A stretch of 64,000 nucleotides of DNA from Kineobactrum salinum (GTDB taxonomy: Bacteria > Pseudomonadota > Gammaproteobacteria > Pseudomonadales > Halieaceae): NCBI RefSeq assembly GCF_010669285.1, contig NZ_CP048711.1, positions 2,108,001 to 2,172,000 on the forward strand, given 5' to 3'. A model generated the notes under the pieces. It was not told the origin of the DNA. It made no database searches and saw only the letters and a program-made list of their open reading frames with translations. The position numbers were made by a program, and so were the translations under genes. Position 1 is the stretch's first letter. The number at the start of each line of letters is the position of its first letter. Positions 44,583-54,162 of this stretch are shown here, piece by piece.

Positions 44583-46739
44583 ATGCAAACCATTGATGCC
44601 CTCGATTCCACCCTGCGCAGCTACCTCAACCAGGAGCAGGCGCAGCAGGTGCGGCGGGCCTACTATTTCGCCGAGCAGGCCCATTTTGGCCAGATCCGGC
44701 GCAGTGGCGAGCCCTATGTGACCCATCCGCTGGCCGTGGCCGGGATTCTGGCGGACATGCACATGGATCACCAGAGCCTGGTTGCGGCGATGCTGCATGA
44801 CGTGATCGAGGATACCGGTATCGACAAGCTTGCCATCGGCAACCAGTTTGGTCCCGCCGTGGCCGAGCTGGTCGATGGTGTCAGCAAGCTGACCCAGATG
44901 GAATTCAGCTCGCTGGCGGAAAAACAGGCCGAGAATTTCCAGAAAATGGCGCTGGCCATGGCCCGGGATATCCGCGTCATTCTGGTCAAGCTGGCAGACC
45001 GGCTGCACAACATGCGCACCCTGGGCGTGCTGCCTCAGGACAAGGCCCGGCGCATCGCCCGGGAAACCCTGGAAATCTACGCGCCGATCGCAATGCGGCT
45101 GGGCATGAACGCAGTGCGCATTGAATTCGAGGACCTCGGCTTCAGCGCGCTGCACCCGATGCGCGCCCGCCGCATTGCCGCCGCAATGCGATCCAGCGGC
45201 GGCAATCGCAAGGAACTGGTGGACAAGATCCGGCACCAGATCGAGTCAACGCTGGAACAGGAAGGTCACGAGGTCGAAGTGATCGGCCGCGAAAAACACC
45301 TCTACAGCATATACAGCAAAATGAAATCCAAGAAGAAGTCCTTCTCGGAGATCATGGACATCTACGCCTTTCGTATCATCGTCGACTCGGTCGATACCTG
45401 CTACCGGGTGCTGGGTTGCATTCACAGCCTGTACAAGCCGGTACCGGGTGAATTCAGCGACTACATCGCCATTCCCAAGGCCAACGGCTACCAGTCCCTG
45501 CACACCGTGCTCAAGGGCATGCACGGTGTACCGATCGAAATCCAGATCCGCACCCGGGAAATGGAGGAGATGGCCAACAACGGTATTGCCGCGCACTGGC
45601 TGTACAAGAGCGAGGGCCAGTCCGCCAACGCCAGCCATGCCCGCGCCCGGGAGTGGGTACAGGGTCTGCTGGAGATGCAGCAGCGGGCGGGCAATTCGCT
45701 GGAATTCATCGAAAGCGTCAAGATCGACCTGTTTCCCGACGAGATTTACGTCTTTACGCCCAAGGGCCGGATCCTGGAACTGCCGCGGGGTGCCACGGCG
45801 GTGGATTTCGCCTACGCGGTGCATACCGATGTCGGCAACAGCTGTGTCGCCTGCCGCATCAACCGGCGCCTCGCGCCACTGTCGGAGCCGCTGCAGAGCG
45901 GCCAGACCGTCGAAGTCCTGACCGCGCCCGGCGCCCGTCCCAACCCGTCCTGGTTCAACTATGCGGTCACTGCCAAGGCGCGCACCAATATCCGCCACTA
46001 TCTCAAGCACCAGACCCGCGACGATTCCGTTGCGCTCGGCAAACGCCTGCTGGACAAGGCCCTGCAGGTCTTTGACAGCGGCCTGGAACAGCTGCCGGCA
46101 GAGCAACTGCAGGACTATTTGCAACGTCACGACTACGCCGCGCTGGACGACCTGCTGGAAGACATCGCCCGCGGCAACCGCCTGCCGCCCATCACGGCGC
46201 AGCAGATCCTCGGTGAGCTGGCTGCGGGGCTGCTGGAACCGCCGTCCCGCGATTCGCAACCGGTGGCCATTCGCGGCACCGAAGGTTTCATGGTCACCTA
46301 TGCGCGTTGCTGTCATCCCATCCCCGGCGACCCGATAGAGGGCTACCTGAGCTCCGAGAAGGGGGTCGTCGTGCACCGGGAACGGTGCAAGAACCTGGCC
46401 GAGATGCGGGAGCACCGCGAGCGTCTGGTCGCGCTGCGCTGGGACGAGCAGGTCCAGGGAGAATACATGACCGAGCTGCGGATCGAAGTGGAAAACCGGC
46501 GCGGCATGATTGCGGTGCTGGCCACCCGTATCAACAGCATAGGGGTCAACATCGAGAAGATCTCCACCGAGGACAAGGACTACCAGTTCACTTACGTCGA
46601 CCTGTCACTGCAGGTCCGCAGCCGGGTGCATCTGGCCGATATCATGAAGCGCCTGCGCACCGTGGGTTCGGTACGCCGGGTTTCGCGACTCAAAAATGAA
46701 GCGCCCCTGCGGCGCCCCAAGCAAGGAGCAAGCCGTTGA
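44583..46739 (+). CDS. spoT: bifunctional (p)ppGpp synthetase/hydrolase SpoT
   Basis: About 718 residues. An N-terminal HD hydrolase domain (SLVAAMLHDVIEDTGI) is followed by a synthetase domain (YSIYSKMKSKKKSFSEIMDI; IPKANGYQSLHTVL), a TGS domain (IYVFTPKGRILELPRGATAV), a conserved Cys region (ARCCHPIPGDPIEGY) and a C-terminal ACT domain. SpoT controls stringent-response alarmone levels. The ATG at 44583 begins MQTIDALDSTLRSYL. The stop overlaps the ridA TTG start. Confidence 0.96.
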   Translation: MQTIDALDSTLRSYLNQEQAQQVRRAYYFAEQAHFGQIRRSGEPYVTHPLAVAGILADMHMDHQSLVAAMLHDVIEDTGIDKLAIGNQFGPAVAELVDGVSKLTQMEFSSLAEKQAENFQKMALAMARDIRVILVKLADRLHNMRTLGVLPQDKARRIARETLEIYAPIAMRLGMNAVRIEFEDLGFSALHPMRARRIAAAMRSSGGNRKELVDKIRHQIESTLEQEGHEVEVIGREKHLYSIYSKMKSKKKSFSEIMDIYAFRIIVDSVDTCYRVLGCIHSLYKPVPGEFSDYIAIPKANGYQSLHTVLKGMHGVPIEIQIRTREMEEMANNGIAAHWLYKSEGQSANASHARAREWVQGLLEMQQRAGNSLEFIESVKIDLFPDEIYVFTPKGRILELPRGATAVDFAYAVHTDVGNSCVACRINRRLAPLSEPLQSGQTVEVLTAPGARPNPSWFNYAVTAKARTNIRHYLKHQTRDDSVALGKRLLDKALQVFDSGLEQLPAEQLQDYLQRHDYAALDDLLEDIARGNRLPPITAQQILGELAAGLLEPPSRDSQPVAIRGTEGFMVTYARCCHPIPGDPIEGYLSSEKGVVVHRERCKNLAEMREHRERLVALRWDEQVQGEYMTELRIEVENRRGMIAVLATRINSIGVNIEKISTEDKDYQFTYVDLSLQVRSRVHLADIMKRLRTVGSVRRVSRLKNEAPLRRPKQGASR

Positions 46740-47119
46740 CCAACCGTGCTGTTATTTCCACTCCCAATGCCCCAGAGGCGATTGGGCCCTACTCCCAGGC
46801 CGTGAAAGTCGGCAGCACCGTCTGGCTTTCGGGCCAGATTCCACTGGTGCCCGGCACAATGGAGCTGATTACCGGCGATATCCAGGCCCAGGCCAGGCAG
46901 GTATTCAGAAATCTGGCGGCAGTGGCCGAGGCCGCCGGGGGCGGCCTGGACAACGCGGTCAAAATCAACATCTCGCTGACTGACATGGGAGATTTCGCCG
47001 ACGTCAATGAGGTCATGGCCGAGTTCCTCTGTGCCCCCTATCCCGCCCGCGCCTGTGTCCAGGTAGCGGCCCTGCCCAAGGGCGTCGCGATCGAGGTCGA
47101 GGCCATCCTCGCGGTCTGA
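46736..47119 (+). CDS. ridA: RidA family reactive enamine/imine deaminase
   Basis: A 127-residue RidA/YjgF protein: PEAIGPYSQAVKVGSTVWLS at the N terminus and the catalytic-region motif YPARACVQVAALPKGVAIEV with the conserved Arg. It removes 2-aminoacrylate and related intermediates formed by PLP enzymes. A TTG start overlaps the spoT stop (TTGA). The spoT-ridA-recG order is as in pseudomonads, although an epimerase gene on the other strand lies before recG here. Confidence 0.94.
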   Translation: MTNRAVISTPNAPEAIGPYSQAVKVGSTVWLSGQIPLVPGTMELITGDIQAQARQVFRNLAAVAEAAGGGLDNAVKINISLTDMGDFADVNEVMAEFLCAPYPARACVQVAALPKGVAIEVEAILAV

Positions 47120-47130
47120 ACCGGACGGCT

Positions 47131-48072
47131 TCAGTCAGCCCCGCCAGCGCCGGTCTCCCGCGCGGCCAGCACCGCCGCATAACCGCTGCGGTAGTCAGGG
47201 TAGCGCAACCGGAAGCCGCTGCGCTGCAGAGCCACGTTGCGGCAACGCTTGTGTGCCCGGGGCTGTGCAGCGACCGGGCCATCCCCCGCCGCCGGCGAAT
47301 CGGCGCGGCTGCCGTCCCCGCCTTGCAACAGGCGTATCCGGGAACCGTGTACGTCCTGCCGCGCCTGCAACTGCCGCGCCAGCCAGCTCTCGACCTCAAA
47401 ACGGGGCGCGGGCTCATCGTCGCCCCCGATCATCACTTGCGGGACAGGACGGTCGGCCGCCCATTGTCGTAGCAAATGGGTCAGCAGCGCACCGACATCA
47501 TCGCGGTGGATCCGATTGCTGTAGCGCGGCGGGGTGGGTGCACAGAGCCGGCCGCTGGCAACGCGCCGCAGCAGTGCTCCATCGGGGTTGCCGTAAATAC
47601 CCGCACAGCGCAGCACACAGCAAGGGTGAGACGACTCCAACAGCAACTGTTCCGCCTCGATGATCGCCAGTGCCGCGGGATCATCCTGTGCCAGCTCACT
47701 GTCTTCCTCCACCCAGCCGCCCTCGCGCTCGGCGTAGACCCGGACACTGGAGACCATGACGATACCCGCGGGCCGGTGCGCTCCCAGCCCGTCCAGCACA
47801 TTCCGCATCGCCTGGCCAAAACCGAGACGATAGGCCGCTGCACCCGTGCCGGCGGGTTTCAGCGTCATGATGATAAAGTCCGGCGCCAGCATCTCCAGCG
47901 CGGACAGGGGCGCCTTCTGGCAATAGTCAGCCGCCAGACCCGCGAACCCTGCCGGCAGCCCGCTGCAGTCCCGGCGCAGGCCGATGACGTCGACACCCTC
48001 TGTCAGCAGCCCGGTGCCCGCCCTGGTGCCGAGATCACCACAGCCGACAATCAGCACTCTTTTGCTCTTCAT
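47131..48072 (-). CDS. NAD(P)-dependent epimerase/dehydratase family protein
   Basis: A 313-residue extended-SDR-type protein. The Rossmann motif is RVLIVGCGDLGTRAGTGLL at the N terminus, and SSVRVYAEREGGWV corresponds to the active-site Tyr region, but the usual Lys four residues later is not present. The C-terminal KRCRNVALQRSGFRLRYPDY is typical of the YeeZ-like group. The enzymatic role is unknown. It is convergent with ridA (11 bases) and divergent from recG. Confidence 0.82.
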   Translation of the reverse strand: MKSKRVLIVGCGDLGTRAGTGLLTEGVDVIGLRRDCSGLPAGFAGLAADYCQKAPLSALEMLAPDFIIMTLKPAGTGAAAYRLGFGQAMRNVLDGLGAHRPAGIVMVSSVRVYAEREGGWVEEDSELAQDDPAALAIIEAEQLLLESSHPCCVLRCAGIYGNPDGALLRRVASGRLCAPTPPRYSNRIHRDDVGALLTHLLRQWAADRPVPQVMIGGDDEPAPRFEVESWLARQLQARQDVHGSRIRLLQGGDGSRADSPAAGDGPVAAQPRAHKRCRNVALQRSGFRLRYPDYRSGYAAVLAARETGAGGAD

Positions 48073-48367
48073 TAATTCTCACCTGACTGGTTACACTGGG
48101 CAGCCCGCGCACCGGTGGTCTGACGAGCCGGCGCCTGGAATGACAACTGACAAACCGGTTCACCCGGGGACCGGCTATCCGAAGTTCGGGAGACAAGCTT
48201 TGAACATTGTACACCAGCGCGGCACCAGGCCTGCCGGGATGTCATCTGCGGCGCGGTCTGCGCTACATGCGCTACAGGTACGCCGGCAGGCAGATATCGC
48301 CGTACGCGGCCTCAGGCAGGCAGCTCTGTGCAAGGCGCGCTTGCGCTTGCAGCGCGGCTGACCCTCA

Positions 48368-50434
48368 TTGGCCGTGCTGGACCCGATACCGGTCACCGCC
48401 CTGCGCGGTGTCGGCCCCCGCCTGGCCCAGCAACTGGCTGACTACGGCATCGGGCAGGTCGAGGATCTGCTGTTCCACCTACCGCTGCGCTACCAGGACC
48501 GCACCCGTATCACGCCGATAGCGGCATTGCAGGAAGGGGCCGAAGTGACCGTGGAGGGCGAGGTCCGGCTGGCAGATATCGTCTATGGGCGACGCCGCAG
48601 TCTGGTGGCAAGAATCCAGGACGGCAGCGGCAGCCTGACCCTGCGCTTCTTTCATTTCAGCGCTGCGCAGAAGAACCAGCTGCAACCGGGTACCCGGCTG
48701 CGCTGCTTTGGCCAGGTGCGGCGCGGCGGCGCGGGAATGGAGATATTTCACCCAGAGTACCGCGCGCTGAACGAGCCCTTGCCGGTTGCTGAAACCCTGA
48801 CTCCCGTCTATCCCACCACCAACGGCATCGGCCAGAACCAGTGGCGCAAACTGTGCAGCCAGGCGCTGCAGTATCTGGAGCGCGCGGCACCCCCTGATCT
48901 GCTGCCCGCGAGCACCCGGCTGCACTTCAGCCTGGCAGCGGCATTGCGCTATCTGCATGCACCGCCACCGGATGCGCCGCTGGCCCAATTGCTGGCCGGT
49001 ACCCACCCCGCCCAGCTGCGGCTGGCGCTGGAAGAGCTGGTGGCACACAATTTGTCCTTGCTGCGCCTGCGCGAGAGACAACAGACCAGGACGGCGCCGG
49101 CCCTGCGACAGGACAGGGCACAGGCCTTGCAGCACGCGCTGCTGGCCAGCCTGCCGTTCACGCCTACCGGAGCCCAGCAGCGGGTGATGGCGGAAATCGC
49201 CACCGACCTGGCAAGGCCGGTGCCCATGCTGCGCCTGGTCCAGGGAGATGTCGGTTCAGGCAAGACTCTGGTGGCGGCCCATGCCGCTTTGCAGGCCATT
49301 GCCAACGGCTACCAGGTAGCACTGATGGCACCCACGGAGATCCTCGCGGAACAACACAGGCTCAATTTTGCCGCCTGGTTCGAGGCTCTGGATATCGGAC
49401 TGGAATGGCTCAGCGGCAGGGTGAAGGGCAAGGCCCGCAAAGCGGCAACCGCCGGCATCGCATCCGGTGAGGCGGCAATGGTGATCGGCACCCACGCCCT
49501 GTTCCAGGAGGATGTGGCCTTTCACCGTCTGGGCCTGGTCATCGTCGACGAGCAGCACAAGTTCGGTGTGCACCAGCGCCTGGCATTGAGCCAGAAGGCC
49601 GGCATCGCCGGGCACCCGCACCAACTGGTACTGACCGCAACCCCGATACCCCGGACCCTGTCGATGGTGGCCTACGCGGACCTGGATTGCTCTGTGATCG
49701 ATGAACTGCCGCCCGGGCGAGAGCCGGTAACCACGCTGCTGATCGACAGCCAGCGTCGTGAACAGGTGGTCGCCCGGGTTGCCAAGGCCTGCACCGGCGG
49801 GCGCCAGGCCTACTGGGTGTGCACCCTTATTGAAGAGAGTGATGCACTGCAGGCACAGGCAGCGGAGGCCACCGCGCAACGGCTGCAGGAGGCCCTGCCC
49901 GAACTGTCGATAGGCCTGGTGCACGGGCGCATGAAACCGGTGGAGAAGGCCGCCGTCATGTCTGCGTTCAAGGCCGGCGAAGTGGCTTTGCTGGTGGCAA
50001 CCACGGTGATCGAAGTGGGCGTGGATGTGGCCAACGCCAGCCTGATGATCATCGAGAACCCGGAGCGGTTGGGGCTGGCGCAACTGCACCAGCTGCGCGG
50101 CCGGGTCGGCAGAGGCGGCGGCGCCAGCCACTGCCTGCTGCTGTACCAGTCACCGTTGTCGCGCAGCGGCAGGCAGCGGCTGACGGCCATGAGGGAAAGC
50201 AATGACGGCTTTTACATTGCCGAGAAGGATCTGGAACTGCGGGGTCCGGGGGAGGTGCTGGGCACCCGCCAGACCGGCCTGCTGGCGTTTCGCATCGCCG
50301 AGCTGCCCACCCACAACCACCTGCTGGAACAGGTGCAGGCGATCGCCGCTATCCTGCAGCAGGGCGATCCCGCCGTGGTCGATGAATTGATCCAGCGCTG
50401 GACCGGTACCAGGCAGCAGTTTGGCGGAGTCTGA
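48368..50434 (+). CDS. recG: ATP-dependent DNA helicase RecG
   Basis: A 688-residue branched-DNA translocase that remodels stalled forks and Holliday junctions. An N-terminal wedge/OB domain is followed by the helicase core: VQGDVGSGKTLVAAHAALQ (Walker A), VDEQHKFGVHQR (DEQH box), TATPIPRTLSMVAYADLD, and the C-terminal QLRGRVGRG and LELRGPGEVLGTRQTG. The start is a TTG (48368); a GTG follows at 48374. The 295-base gap upstream holds no recognised gene. Confidence 0.96.
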   Translation: MAVLDPIPVTALRGVGPRLAQQLADYGIGQVEDLLFHLPLRYQDRTRITPIAALQEGAEVTVEGEVRLADIVYGRRRSLVARIQDGSGSLTLRFFHFSAAQKNQLQPGTRLRCFGQVRRGGAGMEIFHPEYRALNEPLPVAETLTPVYPTTNGIGQNQWRKLCSQALQYLERAAPPDLLPASTRLHFSLAAALRYLHAPPPDAPLAQLLAGTHPAQLRLALEELVAHNLSLLRLRERQQTRTAPALRQDRAQALQHALLASLPFTPTGAQQRVMAEIATDLARPVPMLRLVQGDVGSGKTLVAAHAALQAIANGYQVALMAPTEILAEQHRLNFAAWFEALDIGLEWLSGRVKGKARKAATAGIASGEAAMVIGTHALFQEDVAFHRLGLVIVDEQHKFGVHQRLALSQKAGIAGHPHQLVLTATPIPRTLSMVAYADLDCSVIDELPPGREPVTTLLIDSQRREQVVARVAKACTGGRQAYWVCTLIEESDALQAQAAEATAQRLQEALPELSIGLVHGRMKPVEKAAVMSAFKAGEVALLVATTVIEVGVDVANASLMIIENPERLGLAQLHQLRGRVGRGGGASHCLLLYQSPLSRSGRQRLTAMRESNDGFYIAEKDLELRGPGEVLGTRQTGLLAFRIAELPTHNHLLEQVQAIAAILQQGDPAVVDELIQRWTGTRQQFGGV

Positions 50435-50460
50435 GCGGCATGTACGAGTACGCTTTTTAA

Positions 50461-50964
50461 TCAGCGTAACAGGGCCAGGCGCCGCGCCAACTCGGCACGG
50501 CCGATGCTGTTCAGCCTCGCAATATTGTTCTCGGGTATCGTCTCGGGATTGGGATAATCGGCCAGCACCCGCTCCAGCATCGCTTCCCGCAGCAGGTGGA
50601 TCACCGGCAGCGGCGAGCGGTTGCTGTAGTGGCTGGCGGCGTCGGGCGGCTCGCCGGCGAACAGGTAGTCGGGATGGAAGCTGGCCAGCTGGATGACCCC
50701 TTCGAGACCCGCGGCAACCAGCAGTTCGTTGGCCTGATCGAGAAAGTCCAGGTAGTCATCGAAATTGCCCAGGCCGGCACTGAAGGCCAACAGGGTGGTG
50801 GCTGTGTCCTGCTCCACCGTGGCCTGCAACAGGTCCAGTTCCTGCAACAGCTGTTGCTGCATGACGCGCAGCCCGGCCTCGCTGTCGTCCGCGTCACAGA
50901 CAGCAATGCGCAGGCCCGCCCCCTGCAGCAGGGGGCGGGCGAAGGGGCACAGGTTGAGGCCCAC
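50461..50964 (-). CDS. DUF1415 family protein
   Basis: At least 167 residues: GLNLCPFARPLLQGAGLRIA, LLAFSAGLGNFDDYLDFL and HYSNRSPLPVIHLLRE mark DUF1415. The listed start is a GTG, but in-frame codons immediately upstream read RAWLETCVV, which fits the conserved N terminus of the family. The true start should lie about 15-20 codons further upstream. No ATG, GTG or TTG is available there until well inside the rubredoxin-reductase gene. Function is unknown. Confidence 0.82.
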   Translation of the reverse strand: MGLNLCPFARPLLQGAGLRIAVCDADDSEAGLRVMQQQLLQELDLLQATVEQDTATTLLAFSAGLGNFDDYLDFLDQANELLVAAGLEGVIQLASFHPDYLFAGEPPDAASHYSNRSPLPVIHLLREAMLERVLADYPNPETIPENNIARLNSIGRAELARRLALLR

Positions 50965-51029
50965 GACGCAGGTTTCGAGCCAGGCTCGTAGCTGGCGTTC
51001 GGCCCGGCATGGACCGGGAACGACGATAC

Positions 51030-52400
51030 TCAGGGCAGGATCGCCGGCAGGGCCTTCTGCAGCTCGAGTTTCGCGCGGGTGGCCTCGCCGGTCAGCGCAA
51101 AGCCGAGCAGCATGCCACCGGCATCGCGGAATTCAGCGCGCACATTGTGGCCATCGGCTTCGATCTGCCAGGCGCCTTCGACGCCGCCCATGGCGGGCGC
51201 CACCACCACCGGACAGGCAGGTGTCTTGATCGTCACCGGCATCGGCGGATAGACCACCGGGGTGGGCTCGCCGGCCAGGGTCTGGCCCAGGGCCCGGGCC
51301 GCGGCCATCAGCGGCGCCACATACACCAGCACGTGCCCGTCCACTTCGGCACAGTCGCCCAGTGCATAGACATTGGGTGCACTGGTTTCCAGCAAGCGGT
51401 TGGTGACAATGCCGCGGTTGGTTTCGATCCCCGACGCCTTGGCGAGATCGATGCGGGGCCGTACCCCCACCGCCGACACAACCAGGTCAGCGGTAATCGT
51501 CGCGCCGTTGTTGAGGCTGACTACCACGCCCTGCTCTGCTTTATTCACCTCGGTGACCAGCGGGCCGAAGTGGAAGGTGGCTCCTTTCTCTTCCAGCGCC
51601 GCCTGTACCGCCTTGCCGGCGGCTTCCGGCAGCAGGGTCGGCAGGCAGTGGCCCAGCGGGTCCACGACCTCGACCTCGAAGCCGCCATTGAGCAGGTCGT
51701 TGGTGAATTCGCAACCGATCAGGCCGCCACCGATGATGCAGACCTTGCGCACGTTGTTCTTCTTCATCGCGGTGCGGAAGTCATCGTAATCCAGCAGATT
51801 GTTGACAGAATACACCAGCTCGGCACCATCACCGCCGATCGGGGGCTGGATGACCTGCGCACCCAGTGCCAGTACCAGTTTGCTGTAGTGAATCGCGGTC
51901 TGGGCATCGCCCACCTTGATCACCTGCGCGGCGGTATCGATCTCGGTGACCCGGGTCATGGTCCAGACGCTGGCCCTGAGCTGCTGCCCCATGCTGCCGG
52001 CATCCAGCTGCGCCAGATCATCGGCGGAGGTATCCTTGGTGTAGCCGGTGGACAGCATCGGCTTGGAATACGAACGGCCGTCATCGGAGGTAATCAGGAT
52101 CAGCGGTGTTTCGGTGTCGTGCTTGCGAAACTCCCGGGCCACACCGTAACCTGCCAGCCCGGTACCGAGGATCACCACGGGCGCATGCACCTTGTCCGCC
52201 TGAGGCTCATCGTGGTGGGGCGTTTCATCCACCGGCGCTTCCTCCAGCAGCTCGAAGTCTTCCTTGCCCACGCCACAGTCCGGACACAGCCAATCCTCGG
52301 GAACGTCCTCCCACTTGGTACCGGGCGCTATGCCGTCGTCAGGCCAACCTTCTTTTTCATCGTAAATCAGGCCACAGACGATGCATTCCCATTTTTTCAT
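51030..52400 (-). CDS. fused rubredoxin-rubredoxin reductase
   Basis: A 456-residue fusion. Residues 1-50 are a rubredoxin with the two Cys-x2-Cys motifs ([26 protein letters not shown]). A linker precedes an FAD/NAD(P) reductase from about residue 73: [35 protein letters not shown] and [14 protein letters not shown]. In Pseudomonas the two proteins are separate and deliver electrons to alkane hydroxylase or help in oxidative stress. It lies upstream of and divergent from ubiC, as rub genes are near ubiC/ubiA in Pseudomonas. No alkane monooxygenase is in the window. Confidence 0.92.
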   Translation of the reverse strand: MKKWECIVCGLIYDEKEGWPDDGIAPGTKWEDVPEDWLCPDCGVGKEDFELLEEAPVDETPHHDEPQADKVHAPVVILGTGLAGYGVAREFRKHDTETPLILITSDDGRSYSKPMLSTGYTKDTSADDLAQLDAGSMGQQLRASVWTMTRVTEIDTAAQVIKVGDAQTAIHYSKLVLALGAQVIQPPIGGDGAELVYSVNNLLDYDDFRTAMKKNNVRKVCIIGGGLIGCEFTNDLLNGGFEVEVVDPLGHCLPTLLPEAAGKAVQAALEEKGATFHFGPLVTEVNKAEQGVVVSLNNGATITADLVVSAVGVRPRIDLAKASGIETNRGIVTNRLLETSAPNVYALGDCAEVDGHVLVYVAPLMAAARALGQTLAGEPTPVVYPPMPVTIKTPACPVVVAPAMGGVEGAWQIEADGHNVRAEFRDAGGMLLGFALTGEATRAKLELQKALPAILP

Positions 52401-52630
52401 GCCAAAACTCGCTCTCAGTCAGTTCAGGAGATTCCCGCAGCCGCGGCCATCCGGGCCGCTACGGGTGTGAAACCGCAGAATTTGAGACGCAACACTATAG
52501 AGTTGTATGAAAAATGTGCAAGGGCTTTGCGTGCATCAAATGCTGGGTGAGCGCAAGCAACCCCGGGACCCTTGCATGCCGCCCGGCCATACCGCATCCT
52601 GCTCCCCCGACGATCCCGGAGACACTGCCT

Positions 52631-53257
52631 GTGCCCCTCTACCCACCCGCGACCGGCACCCGCGACCTGGACTGGCGGCCCGCGGCCCGTTTTTCCACCG
52701 CCAGCCTGCCCCCGCACCACCGCCGCTGGCTGCTCGACGACGGCTCCCTCACCGCGCGGCTGATTGCGCTGCAGCAGGGCGTGTTCAGCGTGCGCCGCCT
52801 GTACCAGGGCTGGCAACTACCCTTGCCTTCTGAGCGGCAGCTGCTGGAGCTGCCATTGCGCCAGCGCGTGCTGGTCAGGGAGGTGCTGCTACAGCTGGAC
52901 GGCAGGCCGGTGGTATTCGCCCGTAGCCTGTTTCCGGTCAGCAGTCTCAGCGGCTCGCTGGGGCATCTGCGCAAGCTGCACAACCGCTCGCTGGGCGCGA
53001 TTCTGTTTCGCCATCCGCAAATGCAGCGCAGCCCCTTCGAGTTGGCGCGGGTCGCCGGGAACAGCGCCTATCTCGCGCCTGCCGTCCGGCAGCGTGACAG
53101 TGCCTGGGGACGCCGCTCCTGCTTTGATATCGGCGGCAAGCGGCTGCTGGTGAGTGAAGTCTTTCTGCAGCATTTCCAGCCCTGGTCGGCACCGCTGCCC
53201 GTGCATCGCAGCCGGCGCGGCACGGTTAGCGCTGCAATTGTGCCCGCAAAGCAGTAA
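52631..53257 (+). CDS. ubiC: chorismate lyase
   Basis: Converts chorismate to 4-hydroxybenzoate and pyruvate, the first step of ubiquinone synthesis. The product is about 208 residues, with [46 protein letters not shown] and [21 protein letters not shown] chose the GTG at 52631 with GGAG upstream; the frame is open further upstream to 52514 in codons without similarity. ubiA starts 32 bases later, so the two form an operon. Confidence 0.9.
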   Translation: MPLYPPATGTRDLDWRPAARFSTASLPPHHRRWLLDDGSLTARLIALQQGVFSVRRLYQGWQLPLPSERQLLELPLRQRVLVREVLLQLDGRPVVFARSLFPVSSLSGSLGHLRKLHNRSLGAILFRHPQMQRSPFELARVAGNSAYLAPAVRQRDSAWGRRSCFDIGGKRLLVSEVFLQHFQPWSAPLPVHRSRRGTVSAAIVPAKQ

Positions 53258-53289
53258 GCTGCCCCCTTCGTTCACCAGATCCTCGCACT

Positions 53290-54162
53290 ATGCTCCAAAG
53301 CCCCAAAACTGTCGCCCTGCTGCAACTTGTCCGCTTCGACAAACCGATTGGTACCCTGCTGTTGTTGTGGCCCACCCTGTGGGCACTCTGGATAGCCGCT
53401 GACGGCGTACCGGACTGGCCATTGCTGCTTATTTTTGTCGCCGGCACCTTCCTGATGCGCTCCGCCGGTTGCATCGTCAATGACCTCGCCGACCGCCACC
53501 TCGATGGCAGCGTGTTGCGCACCCGGGAGCGGCCGCTGGTCACGGGCCGTGCCAGTGTGCGGGAGGCGCGGGTGTTGTTCGTGGTACTGTGCCTGCTGTC
53601 CTTCGGGCTGGTGCTGCTAACCAATACCCTGACCATTCTGCTATCGGTGATCGGCCTGTTGCTGGCGGCCAGCTACCCCTTCATGAAGCGTTACACCTAC
53701 TGGCCCCAGCTGGTGTTGGGGGCGGCCTTTTCCTGGGCCATACCAATGGCCTTCGCGGCCCAGCTGGGGGAACTGCCGGCCGCCCTGTGGCTGCTGTACT
53801 GCGCCAATCTGCTGTGGACCATGGTGTTCGACACCCAGTACGCGATGGTGGACCGGGAGGACGATATCAAGATCGGCATCAAGTCCACCGCGATCCTGTT
53901 CGGTGAGGCCGACCGCGCCATCCTGGCGGTGCTGCAGTTGCTGTGCCTGCTGGCGCTGGCGCTGGCCGGATTGCGCTTTGAGCTGGGCCTGTATTATTTT
54001 CTGAGCCTGGTTGTGGTGGCGCTGCTGTTCGGCTACCACCAGTATCTGACGCGCAACCGCGAGCGTGAGGCCTGTTTCCGGGCCTTCCGCCACAACAACT
54101 GGGTCGGACTGGTGATTTTTCTCGGTATTGCCCTCCACTACGCCACCACGCCAGGCGCCTGA
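53290..54162 (+). CDS. ubiA: 4-hydroxybenzoate octaprenyltransferase
   Basis: Integral-membrane prenyltransferase that attaches the polyprenyl chain to 4-hydroxybenzoate. The 290-residue protein has the first Asp-rich motif NDLADRHLD and the second region [12 protein letters not shown], with about eight hydrophobic helices. It is followed directly by the acetyltransferase-like gene. Confidence 0.97.
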   Translation: MLQSPKTVALLQLVRFDKPIGTLLLLWPTLWALWIAADGVPDWPLLLIFVAGTFLMRSAGCIVNDLADRHLDGSVLRTRERPLVTGRASVREARVLFVVLCLLSFGLVLLTNTLTILLSVIGLLLAASYPFMKRYTYWPQLVLGAAFSWAIPMAFAAQLGELPAALWLLYCANLLWTMVFDTQYAMVDREDDIKIGIKSTAILFGEADRAILAVLQLLCLLALALAGLRFELGLYYFLSLVVVALLFGYHQYLTRNREREACFRAFRHNNWVGLVIFLGIALHYATTPGA

